DNA of 64,000 bases. Source: Polynucleobacter sp. MWH-Braz-FAM2G. GTDB taxonomy: Bacteria; Pseudomonadota; Gammaproteobacteria; Burkholderiales; Burkholderiaceae. The DNA lies in the NCBI RefSeq assembly GCF_018687635.1, contig NZ_CP061300.1, positions 930,001-994,000 of the forward strand. The letters are read 5' to 3'. This document shows positions 24,606-34,367 of this stretch, one piece after another (position 1 is the stretch's first letter; each line of letters starts with the position of its first letter). The notes beneath the pieces are model-generated. The model was not told the DNA's origin and made no database searches. It saw nothing but the letters and a program-made list of their open reading frames with translations. The position numbers and the translations under genes were made by a program.

Positions 24606-25061
24606 TTAGCTTTTCTTGAGCTTCTTGCGTATGTATAGGGTCTTGGTGATGCGTGCCACGACATCTTCTGTTTTATCTTTGACCTCGACTACAAAATCTT
24701 TTAGAACTTTATCGCCTGATTCTGCGGCATTAATAATTGCATCAATTTGTTCCTGGTTGATCTCAAAGACCGCATGAACACTCCCTTTGCCAGGCTTAAG
24801 AAATTCTATGTGGGCTGCTTGATCCCAAACAATATAGCCCTTTCCAAGGTTTTGAGACACCATCATCATGAAGAAGGGGTCAGTCATCGCAAAAAGACTG
24901 CCTCCAAAGTGGACGCCAAGAATATTTCGGTTGAGGTAGCCGTTCTTGAGGCGAACCTTTGCATGTCGAAAATCCTTAGAAATCTTTTCAACGGTGATGC
25001 CTGCGCCTAAAAACGGAGGCCATAAATTCATACCCCTGCGGAGCAAACTTGCGTTAATCAC
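24606..25061 (-). CDS. DUF4442 hotdog-fold protein
   Basis: A 151-residue protein of the hotdog thioesterase-like type. It shows LNRNILGVHFGGSLFAMTDPFFMMMV (about 43-68), which matches the active-site helix region of DUF4442/PaaI-like proteins, and a basic C-terminus. It might hydrolyse acyl-CoA. It lies 15 bases after the dehydratase gene on the same strand and could be co-transcribed with it. Convergent plsC ends 18 bases away. Confidence 0.75.
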   Translation of the reverse strand: MINASLLRRGMNLWPPFLGAGITVEKISKDFRHAKVRLKNGYLNRNILGVHFGGSLFAMTDPFFMMMVSQNLGKGYIVWDQAAHIEFLKPGKGSVHAVFEINQEQIDAIINAAESGDKVLKDFVVEVKDKTEDVVARITKTLYIRKKLKKS

Positions 25062-25076
25062 GTTGAATCTCTATTT

Positions 25077-26819
25077 CTATTTCGATTGCGGAGTCTTACC
25101 TACAATTTTTGCGGCCCTAAGAAAATCAAAGTCTACGCCTTGATCTGCTTGAGTGACAGTATCTAAAAAGAGTTTTTTATAACCTCGCTCGGCGGTAGGT
25201 GAGGTGATGGGGTTGTCTTTCATGCGCTGCGCTAATTCTGCATCAGAAATTAGTAAGCTAATTTCACGATTTTTTACGCTCAAACGAATGCGGTCGCCAT
25301 TGCGTACCTGAGCTAATGGTCCTCCAATTGCTGATTCAGGGGTCACGTGCAACACAATCGTGCCAAAGGCAGTGCCACTCATGCGACCATCAGAGATGCG
25401 AACAATATCTTTCACGCCAGCACGGGCTAACTTCATGGGGATGGGGATATAGCCAGCCTCTGGCATACCAGGGGCACCTTTAGGGCCGATATTTTTAAGA
25501 ACCAAAATATCGTCCGCTGTGACATCTAAATCGGGACTGTCAATGCGATTGGCTAAATCGGCAGCATCTTCAAAAACAACGGCACGACCTTCATGTTCCA
25601 TGAGCTTTTCATTGGCAGCAGACTGTTTAATAATCGCACCACCGGGCGCTAGATTGCCGTGAAGTACGGCAATACTGCCACGTGGGTAGATTGGATCATT
25701 AAACTTGCGCACGACATCTTGTTTAAAGCTAGGTGGTCCTGCATCAATTTCCTCGCCAAGCGTTCTACCGCTGACTGTCATTGCATTTAGTTTTAGTAAA
25801 GGTTTAAGCTCACGAAGCAGGGTAGTCATACCACCCGCATCATGAAAGTTTTCCATATAGTGATCGCCTGATGGCTTTAGATCAACCAATACGGGCGTTT
25901 CATCACCCATTTTGTCTAATGCATCCAAATCAATCTCAAGACCCATGCGCCCAGCGATAGCAGCTAAATGCACAATCCCATTGGTTGATCCACCAATCGC
26001 AAGTAGCACACGCATTGCATTCTCAAAAGCGTCAGCTGTTAGCACCTTATCGATAGTTAAACCTTCTTTAGCCATCTTGACAGCACAAGTTCCAGTTTCT
26101 TCTGCAATGCGAATGCGATCAGCAGTTACTGCGGGTGGAGATGCACCACCAGGGACGGTCATGCCTAATGCTTCAGAGATACAAGCCATGGTGCTGGCCG
26201 TTCCCATCACAGAGCAGGTACCCACACTGGCAACCAATTGATCGTTGACTTCATCTTTTTCGACCTCATCGATCTCGCCAGCGCGGAACTTGCCCCAATA
26301 TCTACGACAGTCGGTACATGCGCCAACGCGCTCAGAACGGTGTGATCCAGTCAACATGGAGCCAGTAATTAACTGTATAGCTGGTAAACCAGCAGAGGCA
26401 GCGCCCATCATTTGTGCTGGTACTGTTTTATCGCAACCACCAATCATGACAACTGCATCCATTGGCTGCGCGCGCAACATTTCTTCAGTATCCATGGACA
26501 TTAAGTTGCGCAAATACATGCTAGTTGGTGCGGCAAAACTCTCATGAATAGATATGGTGGGGAACTCCATTGGTAAACCGCCAGCCAACATCACGCCGCG
26601 TTTTACAGCCTCTAACAGCTGCGGCATGTTTCCATGGCAGGGGTTATAGGCACTGCCAGTATTAATAATGCCAATGACGGGGCGATCCAGAGCGCTATTG
26701 GTATAGCCGGCACCTTTAATAAAGGCTTTTCGCAAAAATAAAGAGAAGCCCTTATCTCCGTAGCTGGTTAAGCCTTTGCGTAAACCGCTTTCTGGTGGAT
26801 CTTTAGGTTTATTACTCAT
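25077..26819 (-). CDS. IlvD/Edd-family dehydratase, probably sugar-acid type
   Basis: A 580-residue iron-sulfur dehydratase. The cluster ligands are visible: Cys61 in NPCHGN, Cys129 in GGCDKT and Cys202 in GTCSVMGTAST. The segment TDCRRYWGKFRAGEI and the 580-residue length resemble the sugar-acid branch (arabinonate or xylonate dehydratases) more than IlvD proper. The active-site SDGRMSGTAFG motif is present near the C-terminus. I place the start at the ATG at 26819, just inside a GTG. No other sugar-acid genes are adjacent, so its pathway role is unclear; dihydroxy-acid dehydration in valine and isoleucine synthesis is the alternative. Confidence 0.85.
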   Translation of the reverse strand: MSNKPKDPPESGLRKGLTSYGDKGFSLFLRKAFIKGAGYTNSALDRPVIGIINTGSAYNPCHGNMPQLLEAVKRGVMLAGGLPMEFPTISIHESFAAPTSMYLRNLMSMDTEEMLRAQPMDAVVMIGGCDKTVPAQMMGAASAGLPAIQLITGSMLTGSHRSERVGACTDCRRYWGKFRAGEIDEVEKDEVNDQLVASVGTCSVMGTASTMACISEALGMTVPGGASPPAVTADRIRIAEETGTCAVKMAKEGLTIDKVLTADAFENAMRVLLAIGGSTNGIVHLAAIAGRMGLEIDLDALDKMGDETPVLVDLKPSGDHYMENFHDAGGMTTLLRELKPLLKLNAMTVSGRTLGEEIDAGPPSFKQDVVRKFNDPIYPRGSIAVLHGNLAPGGAIIKQSAANEKLMEHEGRAVVFEDAADLANRIDSPDLDVTADDILVLKNIGPKGAPGMPEAGYIPIPMKLARAGVKDIVRISDGRMSGTAFGTIVLHVTPESAIGGPLAQVRNGDRIRLSVKNREISLLISDAELAQRMKDNPITSPTAERGYKKLFLDTVTQADQGVDFDFLRAAKIVGKTPQSK

Positions 26820-26921
26820 CACAGTCTCATCTGTTAATTATTATTGTTTTGCCCGTTTGACCTAGCAAAGCCACCGAGCAAATATATTTAGCCTATTGTA
26901 TCTATTGAGCAGTTCATTCAC

Positions 26922-27794
26922 CTAGAGACCGCCACCCCAGCGATATTGCCAAGAAAGGACTATCGCATCATAGCTATTGTTGGTACGGGAGTAGACGCCA
27001 GTAGTGCCGGATAAGCGAATTGAATTGTGTTTATTGATTGGGTATGACATGGTGCCACCAAATCGCCAATTTTCCTGAGCGCCATTATTGGGTACCCCAT
27101 TAATAAATGCTTGCCCCCCTATGTAATAGGTGGCATCGGCAGATATCCAGGCATTGTTCTGAAAGTAATAAATCACGTGACCTTCAGTTGAGTAGATGGG
27201 ATTTTGAGAAAGGGTATTGCTACCCATAAAGCTGGTGTTGTTGGTATAGATCGTAGCCATGCCAGCAAGCTCTAAACGCCATGGACCAATCGCTTGAGAC
27301 GCGCCAATACCCGGTTTTATTAATGAACGATTGCCACCTACATTGACTATTTGATTATTGTTGTACTTTCCCCAAGGGAGGGTAGCGGCAATACTTGCGC
27401 CAATAATCAAATCTTGCTTGTAGGATTTAAATTCTTCTTCAGATAACGCAGGAGCTCCATACAAATTAGCGGAAAACTTAATGACAGGATCTGACAAACC
27501 TTCAGCGGAGGCATTCAGATTTTGCAATCCTAAATTTTTAGTAGTGGAGAGCTGAGAATAGGGGAGTAATACAGAGACCCTGCCGGATTGACCGGCAACA
27601 TCAATAATGCGTGTAAAGCTCAATGACTCAGAAGTGAGGTGATAGGAACCACTATTGGCCTGAGCAATACCACCAGTTAAAAAGTTATAGCCGATGGGTG
27701 CGTTTGAATAAGCACGTGCTTCAATTTCTTGGGCATAAGCTTGCTGGCTAATAAAACCAAGCAAACATAGCCAAAAAATTTTCACGAGGAGCAA
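26922..27794 (-). CDS. outer membrane protein, phenol MetA-pathway type
   Basis: A 290-residue beta-barrel with a signal peptide (about 4-21, QQAYA before QE). The pattern ARAYSNAPIGYNFLTGGIAQ, followed by SEGLSDPVIKFSANLYGAPAL and IIGASIAATLPWGKY, is characteristic of the MetA-pathway outer membrane family (PF13557), whose members are thought to help import aromatic or hydrophobic compounds. The frame opens at a TTG directly after the stop of the upstream gene; a GTG three codons on is an alternative start. Its role here is unknown. Confidence 0.75.
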   Translation of the reverse strand: MLLVKIFWLCLLGFISQQAYAQEIEARAYSNAPIGYNFLTGGIAQANSGSYHLTSESLSFTRIIDVAGQSGRVSVLLPYSQLSTTKNLGLQNLNASAEGLSDPVIKFSANLYGAPALSEEEFKSYKQDLIIGASIAATLPWGKYNNNQIVNVGGNRSLIKPGIGASQAIGPWRLELAGMATIYTNNTSFMGSNTLSQNPIYSTEGHVIYYFQNNAWISADATYYIGGQAFINGVPNNGAQENWRFGGTMSYPINKHNSIRLSGTTGVYSRTNNSYDAIVLSWQYRWGGGL

Positions 27795-28319
27795 TTACTT
27801 TTTGTCGCCAAATAAGATTGCCAAAGTGGCATTGGTTCCTAGGGTAATGTTGACGCCTAGAAAAATTAAGTAAGGCCAAATAATGAGCCAGTAGAGGATG
27901 CTCATAGCAAATACCCGCAGGGGGTCGGCTTGACCAAATGCTGTCATAGAGATGAGAAACTCTTTGCCATTAATCACGCCACGAACACCAGCTTCTAAAT
28001 AATTCAACGCAATTACCACAAGAATATAAACAATAGATTCAAATATTAGCGAGAAGACAACGCCATGATTCTTATCAATCTTGATTGGGTGAACCGCTAA
28101 CGCAATCAACATAAATTTAGCGCACAGAGCAGCTTTGATGAAAGCAAAGCCGAAGATGGATAGTGGGATAGGGCGCTCATCAAGTGCTGTTGCTGCAAAA
28201 AAAGCTAGGGAGCAAAACCAAATGCCAAGATAAATCGACAATGCAAAGGCTTCTTTAGCTTCTTTTTTAATTTTCTGCTTGAAGCTTAAAGATTCTGAAT
28301 GTGTGGTGTTATTGGTCAT
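27795..28319 (-). CDS. hypothetical inner membrane protein with four helices
   Basis: A 174-residue protein with a charged N-terminus and four predicted membrane helices (about 25-46, 56-76, 87-108 and 137-160). I do not recognise the family. It lies 27 bases after trhP and directly touches the outer membrane protein gene, so all three may be one transcript. The tight coupling with an outer membrane barrel suggests a shared envelope role. Confidence 0.65.
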   Translation of the reverse strand: MTNNTTHSESLSFKQKIKKEAKEAFALSIYLGIWFCSLAFFAATALDERPIPLSIFGFAFIKAALCAKFMLIALAVHPIKIDKNHGVVFSLIFESIVYILVVIALNYLEAGVRGVINGKEFLISMTAFGQADPLRVFAMSILYWLIIWPYLIFLGVNITLGTNATLAILFGDKK

Positions 28320-28346
28320 TAAGTCGATCTGATCATGGATTAAAGA

Positions 28347-29651
28347 TTATTCGCCACAAGAAGAGCAGGCACTCTCTTCGGCTTTTGCTGGTTCTTGGGT
28401 GTAGCGTGCAATAAATGCATGCTTGTTTTTAATGGGCAGTTCAAGCCAAACAAAATGACCAGAACCAGGCGCCACATCAATGAGTTCGCCATTCATATTC
28501 CACATTCTTTCAAGCACGATATCTTGATTGCCATGGGGTTCAATGATTTCAAGTGTGTCACCAACTGCGAATCGATTTTTAACATCCACTTTCACGCGAC
28601 CGGTAGCGTCATCAACATCCAATGTTTCTCCAACATACAGACTTCTACCTGACAGCGAGTGTCCACGCATATAAAGTTGGTATTCTTTGTCGTGATGGCG
28701 CTCATAAAAACCATCGGTGTATCCGCGATTGGCTAAGCCTTCTAGGTTACCAAGTAGGGCGGTGTTAAAAGGTCTGCCATTAACGGCATCATCAATTGCA
28801 GAACGATAAGCTTGAACAGTACGAGACACGTAATAGGGTGATTTGGTACGCCCCTCAATCTTGAAAGAATCCACACCCATCTTTGTCAGGCGTTCGATAT
28901 GTTCAATCGCTCTGAGATCTTTCGAATTCATGATGTAGGTGCCGTGCTCATCTTCTTCCATGGGCATAAGATCATCAGGACGACGCGCTTCTTGAAGAAG
29001 AACAACATCACCACTTGTATTTTGTTGTCCAGGTTTTACTTTGTAGTCCCAGCGGCATGCATTTGTACAAGCGCCTTGATTGGAATCACGATGTGACATG
29101 TAGCCAGATAACAAGCACCGACCCGAATAGGCAATACAGAGAGCGCCGTGCACAAAGACTTCCAGCTCCATCTCAGGACAGTCTTGGCGAACCTCTTCGA
29201 TTTCATCAAAGGAAAGTTCGCGCGACAAAATAACGCGACTGATTCCAACAGAGCGCCAAAATTTTGCAGAAGCGCCATTAACAGTATTAGCTTGAACCGA
29301 TAAATGAATAGGCATATCCGGCCAGGCTTCACGCGCCATCATGATGAGCCCAGGATCAGACATGATGAGAGCATCAGGTCCGAGCGCAACTACGGGCGAC
29401 ATGTCTTTGATATAGGTGCGAGTTTTTGCACCATGCGGTAATAAATTAGATACTAAATAAAATTTTTTACCTAATTCGTGAGCGGTATCAATACCTTGCT
29501 TAAGCACTTCGATCTTGCCAAAGTCATTATTACGAACACGCAAAGAATAACGCGGTTGCCCTGCATAAATGGCATCTGCTCCGAAATCAAATGCGGTACG
29601 AAGCATATTTAGGCTACCAGCAGGAGCCAAAAGTTCAGGAATTTTTGTCAT
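28347..29651 (-). CDS. trhP: U32-family protein, tRNA 5-hydroxyuridine synthesis
   Basis: A 434-residue member of peptidase family U32, YegQ branch. It begins PELLAPAGSLNMLRTAFDFGADAIYAG and carries the conserved HGALCIAYSGRCLLS and CTNACRWDY cysteine segments, with a C-terminal CSSCGE tail; such cysteines bind an iron-sulfur cluster in this family. In E. coli, TrhP (YegQ) acts with prephenate to make 5-hydroxyuridine at tRNA wobble position 34. A protease role is unlikely. It is the first gene of a small - strand unit. Confidence 0.9.
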   Translation of the reverse strand: MTKIPELLAPAGSLNMLRTAFDFGADAIYAGQPRYSLRVRNNDFGKIEVLKQGIDTAHELGKKFYLVSNLLPHGAKTRTYIKDMSPVVALGPDALIMSDPGLIMMAREAWPDMPIHLSVQANTVNGASAKFWRSVGISRVILSRELSFDEIEEVRQDCPEMELEVFVHGALCIAYSGRCLLSGYMSHRDSNQGACTNACRWDYKVKPGQQNTSGDVVLLQEARRPDDLMPMEEDEHGTYIMNSKDLRAIEHIERLTKMGVDSFKIEGRTKSPYYVSRTVQAYRSAIDDAVNGRPFNTALLGNLEGLANRGYTDGFYERHHDKEYQLYMRGHSLSGRSLYVGETLDVDDATGRVKVDVKNRFAVGDTLEIIEPHGNQDIVLERMWNMNGELIDVAPGSGHFVWLELPIKNKHAFIARYTQEPAKAEESACSSCGE

Positions 29652-29753
29652 AACCGCTATTTTAGTGCGCTTCAGTCAAATGTTGCTTAGCGATAGCAAG
29701 GTTGCCAAAACGGCATTTTCAAGGGTTTGGATGGCTAAATTGATGCCCAAAAC

Positions 29754-29803
29754 AAAACCCCCAGCCTTTAAATACTGCTTATTTAAGGAGTGGGGGTTTT
29801 AAA
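29754..29803. terminator. long hairpin terminator
   Basis: AAAACCCCCA (29754-29763) pairs with TGGGGGTTTT (29791-29800), and inner segments CCTTTAAATA and TATTTAAGG extend the helix with one bulge. On the - strand the stem is followed by TTTTGTTTTG, consistent with termination of the EF-hand transcript before trhP. The + strand also has T residues. Confidence 0.75.
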
Positions 29804-29825
29804 AGTCAGGTATAGCTTGCGATTT

Positions 29826-30224
29826 CTACCAAATGATCCAATAGCCAGTATCCCATTCTGCTTGTGTGATGTAACCGCTATTGTCTTTATCGAGAATCGT
29901 AAATTCTTGATCGGTCATGCCGGCCTTCAGGGCTTCTGCCTTGCTAATTTTTTTATCACCATCACTATCTAAGGCTGCAATCGAATTGTTTTGCGATCTA
30001 TATACATCGAGTTCTGTAATGCTAATTTCACCGTTTTTATCTTTATCAATTTTGATAAAGACGGCTTGAGGCATGCCAGCCTTCATGGCTTCGTCTTTAG
30101 TTATTTTTTTATCATTATTTGGATCTAATTTTGATAAAGAGGTGATTTTAGGGGTTGTTGTTTGTGCAAATCCAATAGCAGGAATAAGTGCCATTGCTAC
30201 CAAAATGCAATTGATTACCTTCAT
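29826..30224 (-). CDS. exported EF-hand protein with four calcium loops
   Basis: A 132-residue protein with a signal peptide (1-20, GFA before QTT), so it is periplasmic or secreted. Four canonical 12-residue EF-hand loops occur at 34-45, 60-71, 86-97 and 112-123, each starting with Asp and ending with Glu. The two halves are internally repeated at a 52-residue period, with KAGM helices after loops 1 and 3. It probably binds calcium as a buffer or sensor. No partner is evident. It is monocistronic. Confidence 0.85.
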   Translation of the reverse strand: MKVINCILVAMALIPAIGFAQTTTPKITSLSKLDPNNDKKITKDEAMKAGMPQAVFIKIDKDKNGEISITELDVYRSQNNSIAALDSDGDKKISKAEALKAGMTDQEFTILDKDNSGYITQAEWDTGYWIIW

Positions 30225-30448
30225 CGTAATGTCTCCTAATTTATGGATGATGACGTCTTTAAAATTTATTATTGATTGTTTATCCGGTCTGTTTCGGACC
30301 TTTGATAAAACTATACCTTATCTAGGGATGATTTTTCAGGCTACTCAATTTGATGGCTTGATGTAGTTGCAGGGTAGATCGATCTTGTTGTTTCTGGGTC
30401 AAGCATTCCTTTTATTTAAAGGTTTGATGAGGTTTACAAGTCGCTCGA

Positions 30449-30476
30449 TTGACGTTAACGTTAAGTTAAATAAATT
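30449..30476 (+). promoter_or_regulatory. LiuR operator and promoter upstream of liuR
   Basis: TTGACGTTAACGTTAA (30449-30464) is a near-perfect palindrome of the type known for LiuR-regulated genes. Its TTGACG half also fits a -35 element, with TAAATT at 30471-30476 as a -10 (16-base spacer). The same arrangement recurs before the thioesterase gene. The site implies autoregulation of liuR. Confidence 0.75.
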
Positions 30477-30488
30477 GTGAGATTCTGT

Positions 30489-30911
30489 ATGAGCAGACCC
30501 AAAACCACTAAAAATTCATCAAAATTTACTATTGCGGATTTAGCTAATGAGTTCGACGTTACACATAGAGCAATCCGTTTTTATGAAGATCAGGGTCTTC
30601 TGTCGCCAGTGCGAGAGGGTAAGAATGCTCAAGTCAGAATGTATTCCGGAGCAGATCGAACCCGATTACGACTGATATTGAGGGGAAAGAGGCTGGGCTT
30701 CTCCTTAGCTGAAATCAAAGAAATTTTAGATATCAACCTTTACAACAAGCCTGGCGGTTCAATTTTGCAGCTTGAGCGGTTTATCGGAACATTGGCTAAG
30801 CATCGAGAAGCATTAGAGCGGCAAATGGAAGACCTCAATGACCAATTAAATGAATTGGCTTCCCATGAACTGGAGTGCAAGAGATTGCTTCAGGATAAGA
30901 AGCAGACCTAA
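30489..30911 (+). CDS. liuR: MerR-family regulator LiuR
   Basis: A 140-residue MerR-type regulator. Residues about 13-80 form the winged HTH with FTIADLANEFDVTHRAIRFYEDQGLLSPVR, followed by a long dimerisation helix (about 95-130). Location directly before liuABCDE and the LiuR-type operators on both sides identify it as the regulator of leucine/isovalerate degradation, which in known cases responds to pathway CoA intermediates. I use the ATG at 30489; a GTG four codons upstream is possible. Confidence 0.88.
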   Translation: MSRPKTTKNSSKFTIADLANEFDVTHRAIRFYEDQGLLSPVREGKNAQVRMYSGADRTRLRLILRGKRLGFSLAEIKEILDINLYNKPGGSILQLERFIGTLAKHREALERQMEDLNDQLNELASHELECKRLLQDKKQT

Positions 30912-31001
30912 TTTTTACTATCGTTTTCCCTAATTTTTTATATATTTTCATAAGTTATTGATTTATTTGAATATATTTTAATAACCTAAGTCTTTTATTA
31001 G

Positions 31002-31030
31002 TTGACGTTAACGTAAACGTAAAGTAAATT
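31002..31030 (+). promoter_or_regulatory. LiuR operator and promoter upstream of the liu operon
   Basis: TTGACGTTAACGTAAA (31002-31017) matches the liuR-upstream site, and ACGT recurs at exact 6-base steps (31005, 31011, 31017), suggesting room for two overlapping dyads. TTGACG can act as -35 with TAAATT (31025-31030) as -10 at 17 bases. Regulation of the thioesterase and liuABCDE from here is likely. Confidence 0.78.
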
Positions 31031-31056
31031 CTTGCTATTAGCACATGGGGTGATGA

Positions 31057-31497
31057 ATGGGTACGCTGACAGAGAAACGAAGGGCAGAAATTGAAGAAAG
31101 TTTTGCTAAGCAAGGTCTGATGACTACATTTCAAGGAAATATTGATTCTCTTGATTATGGAAAGTTGGAAATTTCTATGCCGTATTCAGACTCAGTCTCT
31201 CAGCAGCATCAATTTTTTCATGGCGGGGCAATTGGTGCATTAGCAGATACTGCTTGTGGTTATGCAGCAATTAGTGTGATCGGTGACGATGAGGCGGCAC
31301 TGACAGCCGAATACAAAATTAATTTGCTAGCACCAGCCGATGGCAATAGATTAATTGCGGTTGGCAGCATTATTAAATCAGGACGTACCTTGATTGTTTG
31401 TCAAGGAGACGTATTCATTGAAAAGCAGGGCAAGCGAAAGTTATGCGCAGTTATGCTCATGACAATGTGCGTTGTCAAAAATCTTGGTCATAAGTAA
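31057..31497 (+). CDS. PaaI-type hotdog thioesterase
   Basis: A 146-residue acyl-CoA thioesterase of the PaaI family. The active-site signature [17 protein letters not shown] sits at about 55-71, with a later strand [14 protein letters not shown]. It is the first gene after the LiuR operator and precedes liuA by 13 bases, so it is part of the liu operon. It may relieve trapping of CoA as branched or dead-end acyl-CoAs; this is an inference. Confidence 0.87.
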   Translation: MGTLTEKRRAEIEESFAKQGLMTTFQGNIDSLDYGKLEISMPYSDSVSQQHQFFHGGAIGALADTACGYAAISVIGDDEAALTAEYKINLLAPADGNRLIAVGSIIKSGRTLIVCQGDVFIEKQGKRKLCAVMLMTMCVVKNLGHK

Positions 31498-31510
31498 TAA
31501 AGGAAGATTC

Positions 31511-32692
31511 ATGAGCGATATACCAGGTATTAATTTCTATTTAGGCGATGAAATTGACTCTTTGCGCGATGCGGTTAATACCTATGCGCAGGCAGAAATA
31601 GCACCATTTGCGCAAGAGATTGATCGCAGCGATCAATTTCCAATGGATCAATGGAAAAAGATGGGCGATCTAGGGGTCTTAGGAATTACTGTTTCTGAAG
31701 AGTATGGCGGAGCCAATATGGGTTATCTAGCCCACATGGTTGCCTTAGAGGAAATCTCCAGAGCTTCTGCCTCAGTTGGATTGTCATATGGTGCGCACTC
31801 TAATTTATGTGTAAATCAAATTCATCGTAATGGCACCGCAACGCAAAAAGAAAAATATTTACCAAAGTTGGTCTCTGGCGACTATATCGGCGCGCTTGCA
31901 ATGAGTGAGCCAAATGCTGGTTCGGATGTAGTAAGTATGAAGCTCTCGGCAGTAGAGAAGGATGGATATTACCTTTTGAACGGTACCAAGATGTGGATTA
32001 CCAATGGTCCAGATTGTGATGTCTTGGTGGTATATGCCAAGACGGATCCTCAAGCTGGACCAAAAGGTATTACCGCCTTTATTGTAGAAAAAGGTATGCC
32101 TGGTTTCTCGGTGGCGCAAAAGCTCGATAAATTAGGAATGCGCGGATCGCATACGGGTGAACTAGTTTTTGAGAATGTCAAAGTCCCTGCTGAAAATATT
32201 CTAGGAGAGCTAAATGGCGGCGTTAAGGTCTTGATGAGCGGTCTTGATTATGAGAGAGCCGTTTTAGCCGCCGGTCCATTAGGGATTATGCAGGCCTGCA
32301 TGGATGCCGTTGTTCCTTACATTCATGATCGCAAGCAATTTGGTCAATCTATCGGTGAATTTCAGTTGATTCAAGGCAAAGTTGCAGATATGTATACGAC
32401 ATTGCAGGCATGTCGCGCATATTGCTATTCTGTTGGTAAGCAGTTAGATGCCTTGGGAGCACAGCATGCGCGTCAAGTGAGAAAAGATGCTGCAGGCGTC
32501 ATACTGTATACCGCTGAAAAAGCTACATGGATGGCTGGCGAAGCAATTCAAATTTTTGGCGGCAATGGATATGTGAATGAATATCCAGTTGGTCGACTAT
32601 GGCGTGATGCCAAGTTGTATGAAATTGGTGCAGGTACTTCAGAGATTCGCAGAATGTTGATTGGCCGTGAATTATTTGCGGAAACGATGTAA
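31511..32692 (+). CDS. liuA: isovaleryl-CoA dehydrogenase
   Basis: A 393-residue flavoprotein converting isovaleryl-CoA to 3-methylcrotonyl-CoA. AAGGAAG selects the ATG at 31511. The catalytic glutamate is at the position special to isovaleryl-CoA dehydrogenases, Glu248 in [13 protein letters not shown], and the C-terminal segment reads [12 protein letters not shown], lacking the YEGT glutamate of other acyl-CoA dehydrogenases. These two features together identify it firmly. It is followed by the carboxylase beta gene. Confidence 0.95.
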   Translation: MSDIPGINFYLGDEIDSLRDAVNTYAQAEIAPFAQEIDRSDQFPMDQWKKMGDLGVLGITVSEEYGGANMGYLAHMVALEEISRASASVGLSYGAHSNLCVNQIHRNGTATQKEKYLPKLVSGDYIGALAMSEPNAGSDVVSMKLSAVEKDGYYLLNGTKMWITNGPDCDVLVVYAKTDPQAGPKGITAFIVEKGMPGFSVAQKLDKLGMRGSHTGELVFENVKVPAENILGELNGGVKVLMSGLDYERAVLAAGPLGIMQACMDAVVPYIHDRKQFGQSIGEFQLIQGKVADMYTTLQACRAYCYSVGKQLDALGAQHARQVRKDAAGVILYTAEKATWMAGEAIQIFGGNGYVNEYPVGRLWRDAKLYEIGAGTSEIRRMLIGRELFAETM

Positions 32693-32707
32693 GGAAAGGC
32701 CAATTCC

Positions 32708-34330
32708 ATGCCAAAACTTGAGACCAAATTAAATACGCGTAGCCCTGAATTTGCTGCCAATGCCCAGTTGATGCAATCCATAGTGGATGATCTAAAAAGC
32801 AAGGTCAGTAAAGTTGCTAATGGCGGTGGAGAGGCAGCCCGAAAAAAGCATACGGATCGGGAAAAATTGTTGCCCCGTGATCGTGTTCACTTGCTGCTTG
32901 ATCCTGGAACTCCATTTCTAGAGTTTTCTCAATTGGCGGCTTATGGAATGTACACAGAAAAATCTGGTGAAGATGCCGCCCCAGGCGCGGGACTCATTAC
33001 AGGTATTGGTTCCGTAGCTGGACAAGAATGCGTGATCATTTGCAACGATGCCACCGTAAAGGGAGGTACATACTTCCCGATGACGGTGAAGAAACATTTG
33101 CGCGCACAAGAGATAGCCGATCAAAATCATTTGCCATGTATCTATTTGGTGGATTCAGGCGGCGCTAATTTGCCAAATCAAGACGAAGTATTTGCTGATA
33201 GAGATCACTTTGGCAGAATTTTTTTCAATCAGGCAAATATGTCTGCAAAAGGAATTCCACAAATAGCGGTTGTGATGGGCTCATGCACTGCGGGTGGCGC
33301 TTATGTTCCTGCTATGAGTGATGAAAGCATCATCGTGAAAGATCAAGGAACAATATTTTTGGCGGGCCCTCCGCTAGTAAAGGCGGCGACTGGAGAGATA
33401 GTGAGTGCTGAAGACTTGGGTGGTGCGGATGTGCATACTCGACTGTCTGGGGTTGCTGATCATTTCGCACAAGATGATGCCCATGCTTTGGGAATTGCTC
33501 GTAATGTCGTAGCAAATTTAAATCGCAAGAAACCTGAACCACTAGTGCGTCGTTCATCGGTGCCGCCACTTTACTCTGGCGATGAACTGTATGGCGTCAT
33601 TCCAAGCGATACGCGTAAGCCGTACGACGTTCGAGAAGTCATTGCTCGTTTAGTTGATGGATCAGAATTTGATGAGTTCAAGGCGCGCTTTGGCACAACC
33701 TTGGTTACTGGATTTGCTCATATTGATGGTTATCCAGTTGGCATTATTGCTAACAACGGGATTTTGTTTTCTGAGAGCGCCTTAAAAGGTGCTCACTTTA
33801 TTGAGTTATGTTGTCAAAGAAAAATCCCCTTGGTTTTTCTACAAAATATTACTGGTTTTATGGTTGGTCGCAAGTATGAGAATGAAGGTATTGCCCGCAA
33901 TGGCGCCAAAATGGTTACGGCCGTTGCTACAGCTCAGGTACCCAAATTCACCGTAATTATTGGCGGTTCATTTGGCGCTGGTAATTATGGGATGTGCGGA
34001 AGGGCTTATAGTCCGCGAATGTTATGGATGTGGCCAAATGCACGCATTTCAGTAATGGGTGGTGAGCAAGCGGCTAGTGTTCTTGCAACCGTACGTCGTG
34101 ATGGCATAGAAAGCAAAGGTGGGTCATGGAGTGCTGAAGAGGAGGCTGCATTTAAGGCGCCCCTTAGAGAGCAATATGAAACTCAAGGTCATCCATATTA
34201 CGCAAGTGCTAGATTATGGGATGACGGTGTAATTGATCCAAAAGATACTAGAAAAGTTCTTAGTCTAGCGATTTCAGCTAGCTTAAATGCGCCTATACCT
34301 GATACTAAATTTGGTCTATTCCGGATGTAA
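32708..34330 (+). CDS. liuB: methylcrotonyl-CoA carboxylase, beta subunit
   Basis: A 540-residue carboxyltransferase subunit that moves carboxyl from biotin to 3-methylcrotonyl-CoA, giving 3-methylglutaconyl-CoA. The protein has both carboxyltransferase halves, with [17 protein letters not shown] in the first and [15 protein letters not shown] and [18 protein letters not shown] in the second; these are typical for the methylcrotonyl branch. Its alpha subunit is encoded one gene later. A weak AAGGAAAGG-like ribosome-binding site overlaps the end of liuA. Confidence 0.95.
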   Translation: MPKLETKLNTRSPEFAANAQLMQSIVDDLKSKVSKVANGGGEAARKKHTDREKLLPRDRVHLLLDPGTPFLEFSQLAAYGMYTEKSGEDAAPGAGLITGIGSVAGQECVIICNDATVKGGTYFPMTVKKHLRAQEIADQNHLPCIYLVDSGGANLPNQDEVFADRDHFGRIFFNQANMSAKGIPQIAVVMGSCTAGGAYVPAMSDESIIVKDQGTIFLAGPPLVKAATGEIVSAEDLGGADVHTRLSGVADHFAQDDAHALGIARNVVANLNRKKPEPLVRRSSVPPLYSGDELYGVIPSDTRKPYDVREVIARLVDGSEFDEFKARFGTTLVTGFAHIDGYPVGIIANNGILFSESALKGAHFIELCCQRKIPLVFLQNITGFMVGRKYENEGIARNGAKMVTAVATAQVPKFTVIIGGSFGAGNYGMCGRAYSPRMLWMWPNARISVMGGEQAASVLATVRRDGIESKGGSWSAEEEAAFKAPLREQYETQGHPYYASARLWDDGVIDPKDTRKVLSLAISASLNAPIPDTKFGLFRM

Positions 34331-34367
34331 TACGTGAATCATCTGAAAATATAAAGCGACTGAATAC

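Noticed and set aside
31511-32692. Generic acyl-CoA dehydrogenase with lost catalytic Glu
   Set aside because: The Glu is at the alternative position 248, which is the defining feature of isovaleryl-CoA dehydrogenase, so the enzyme is intact.
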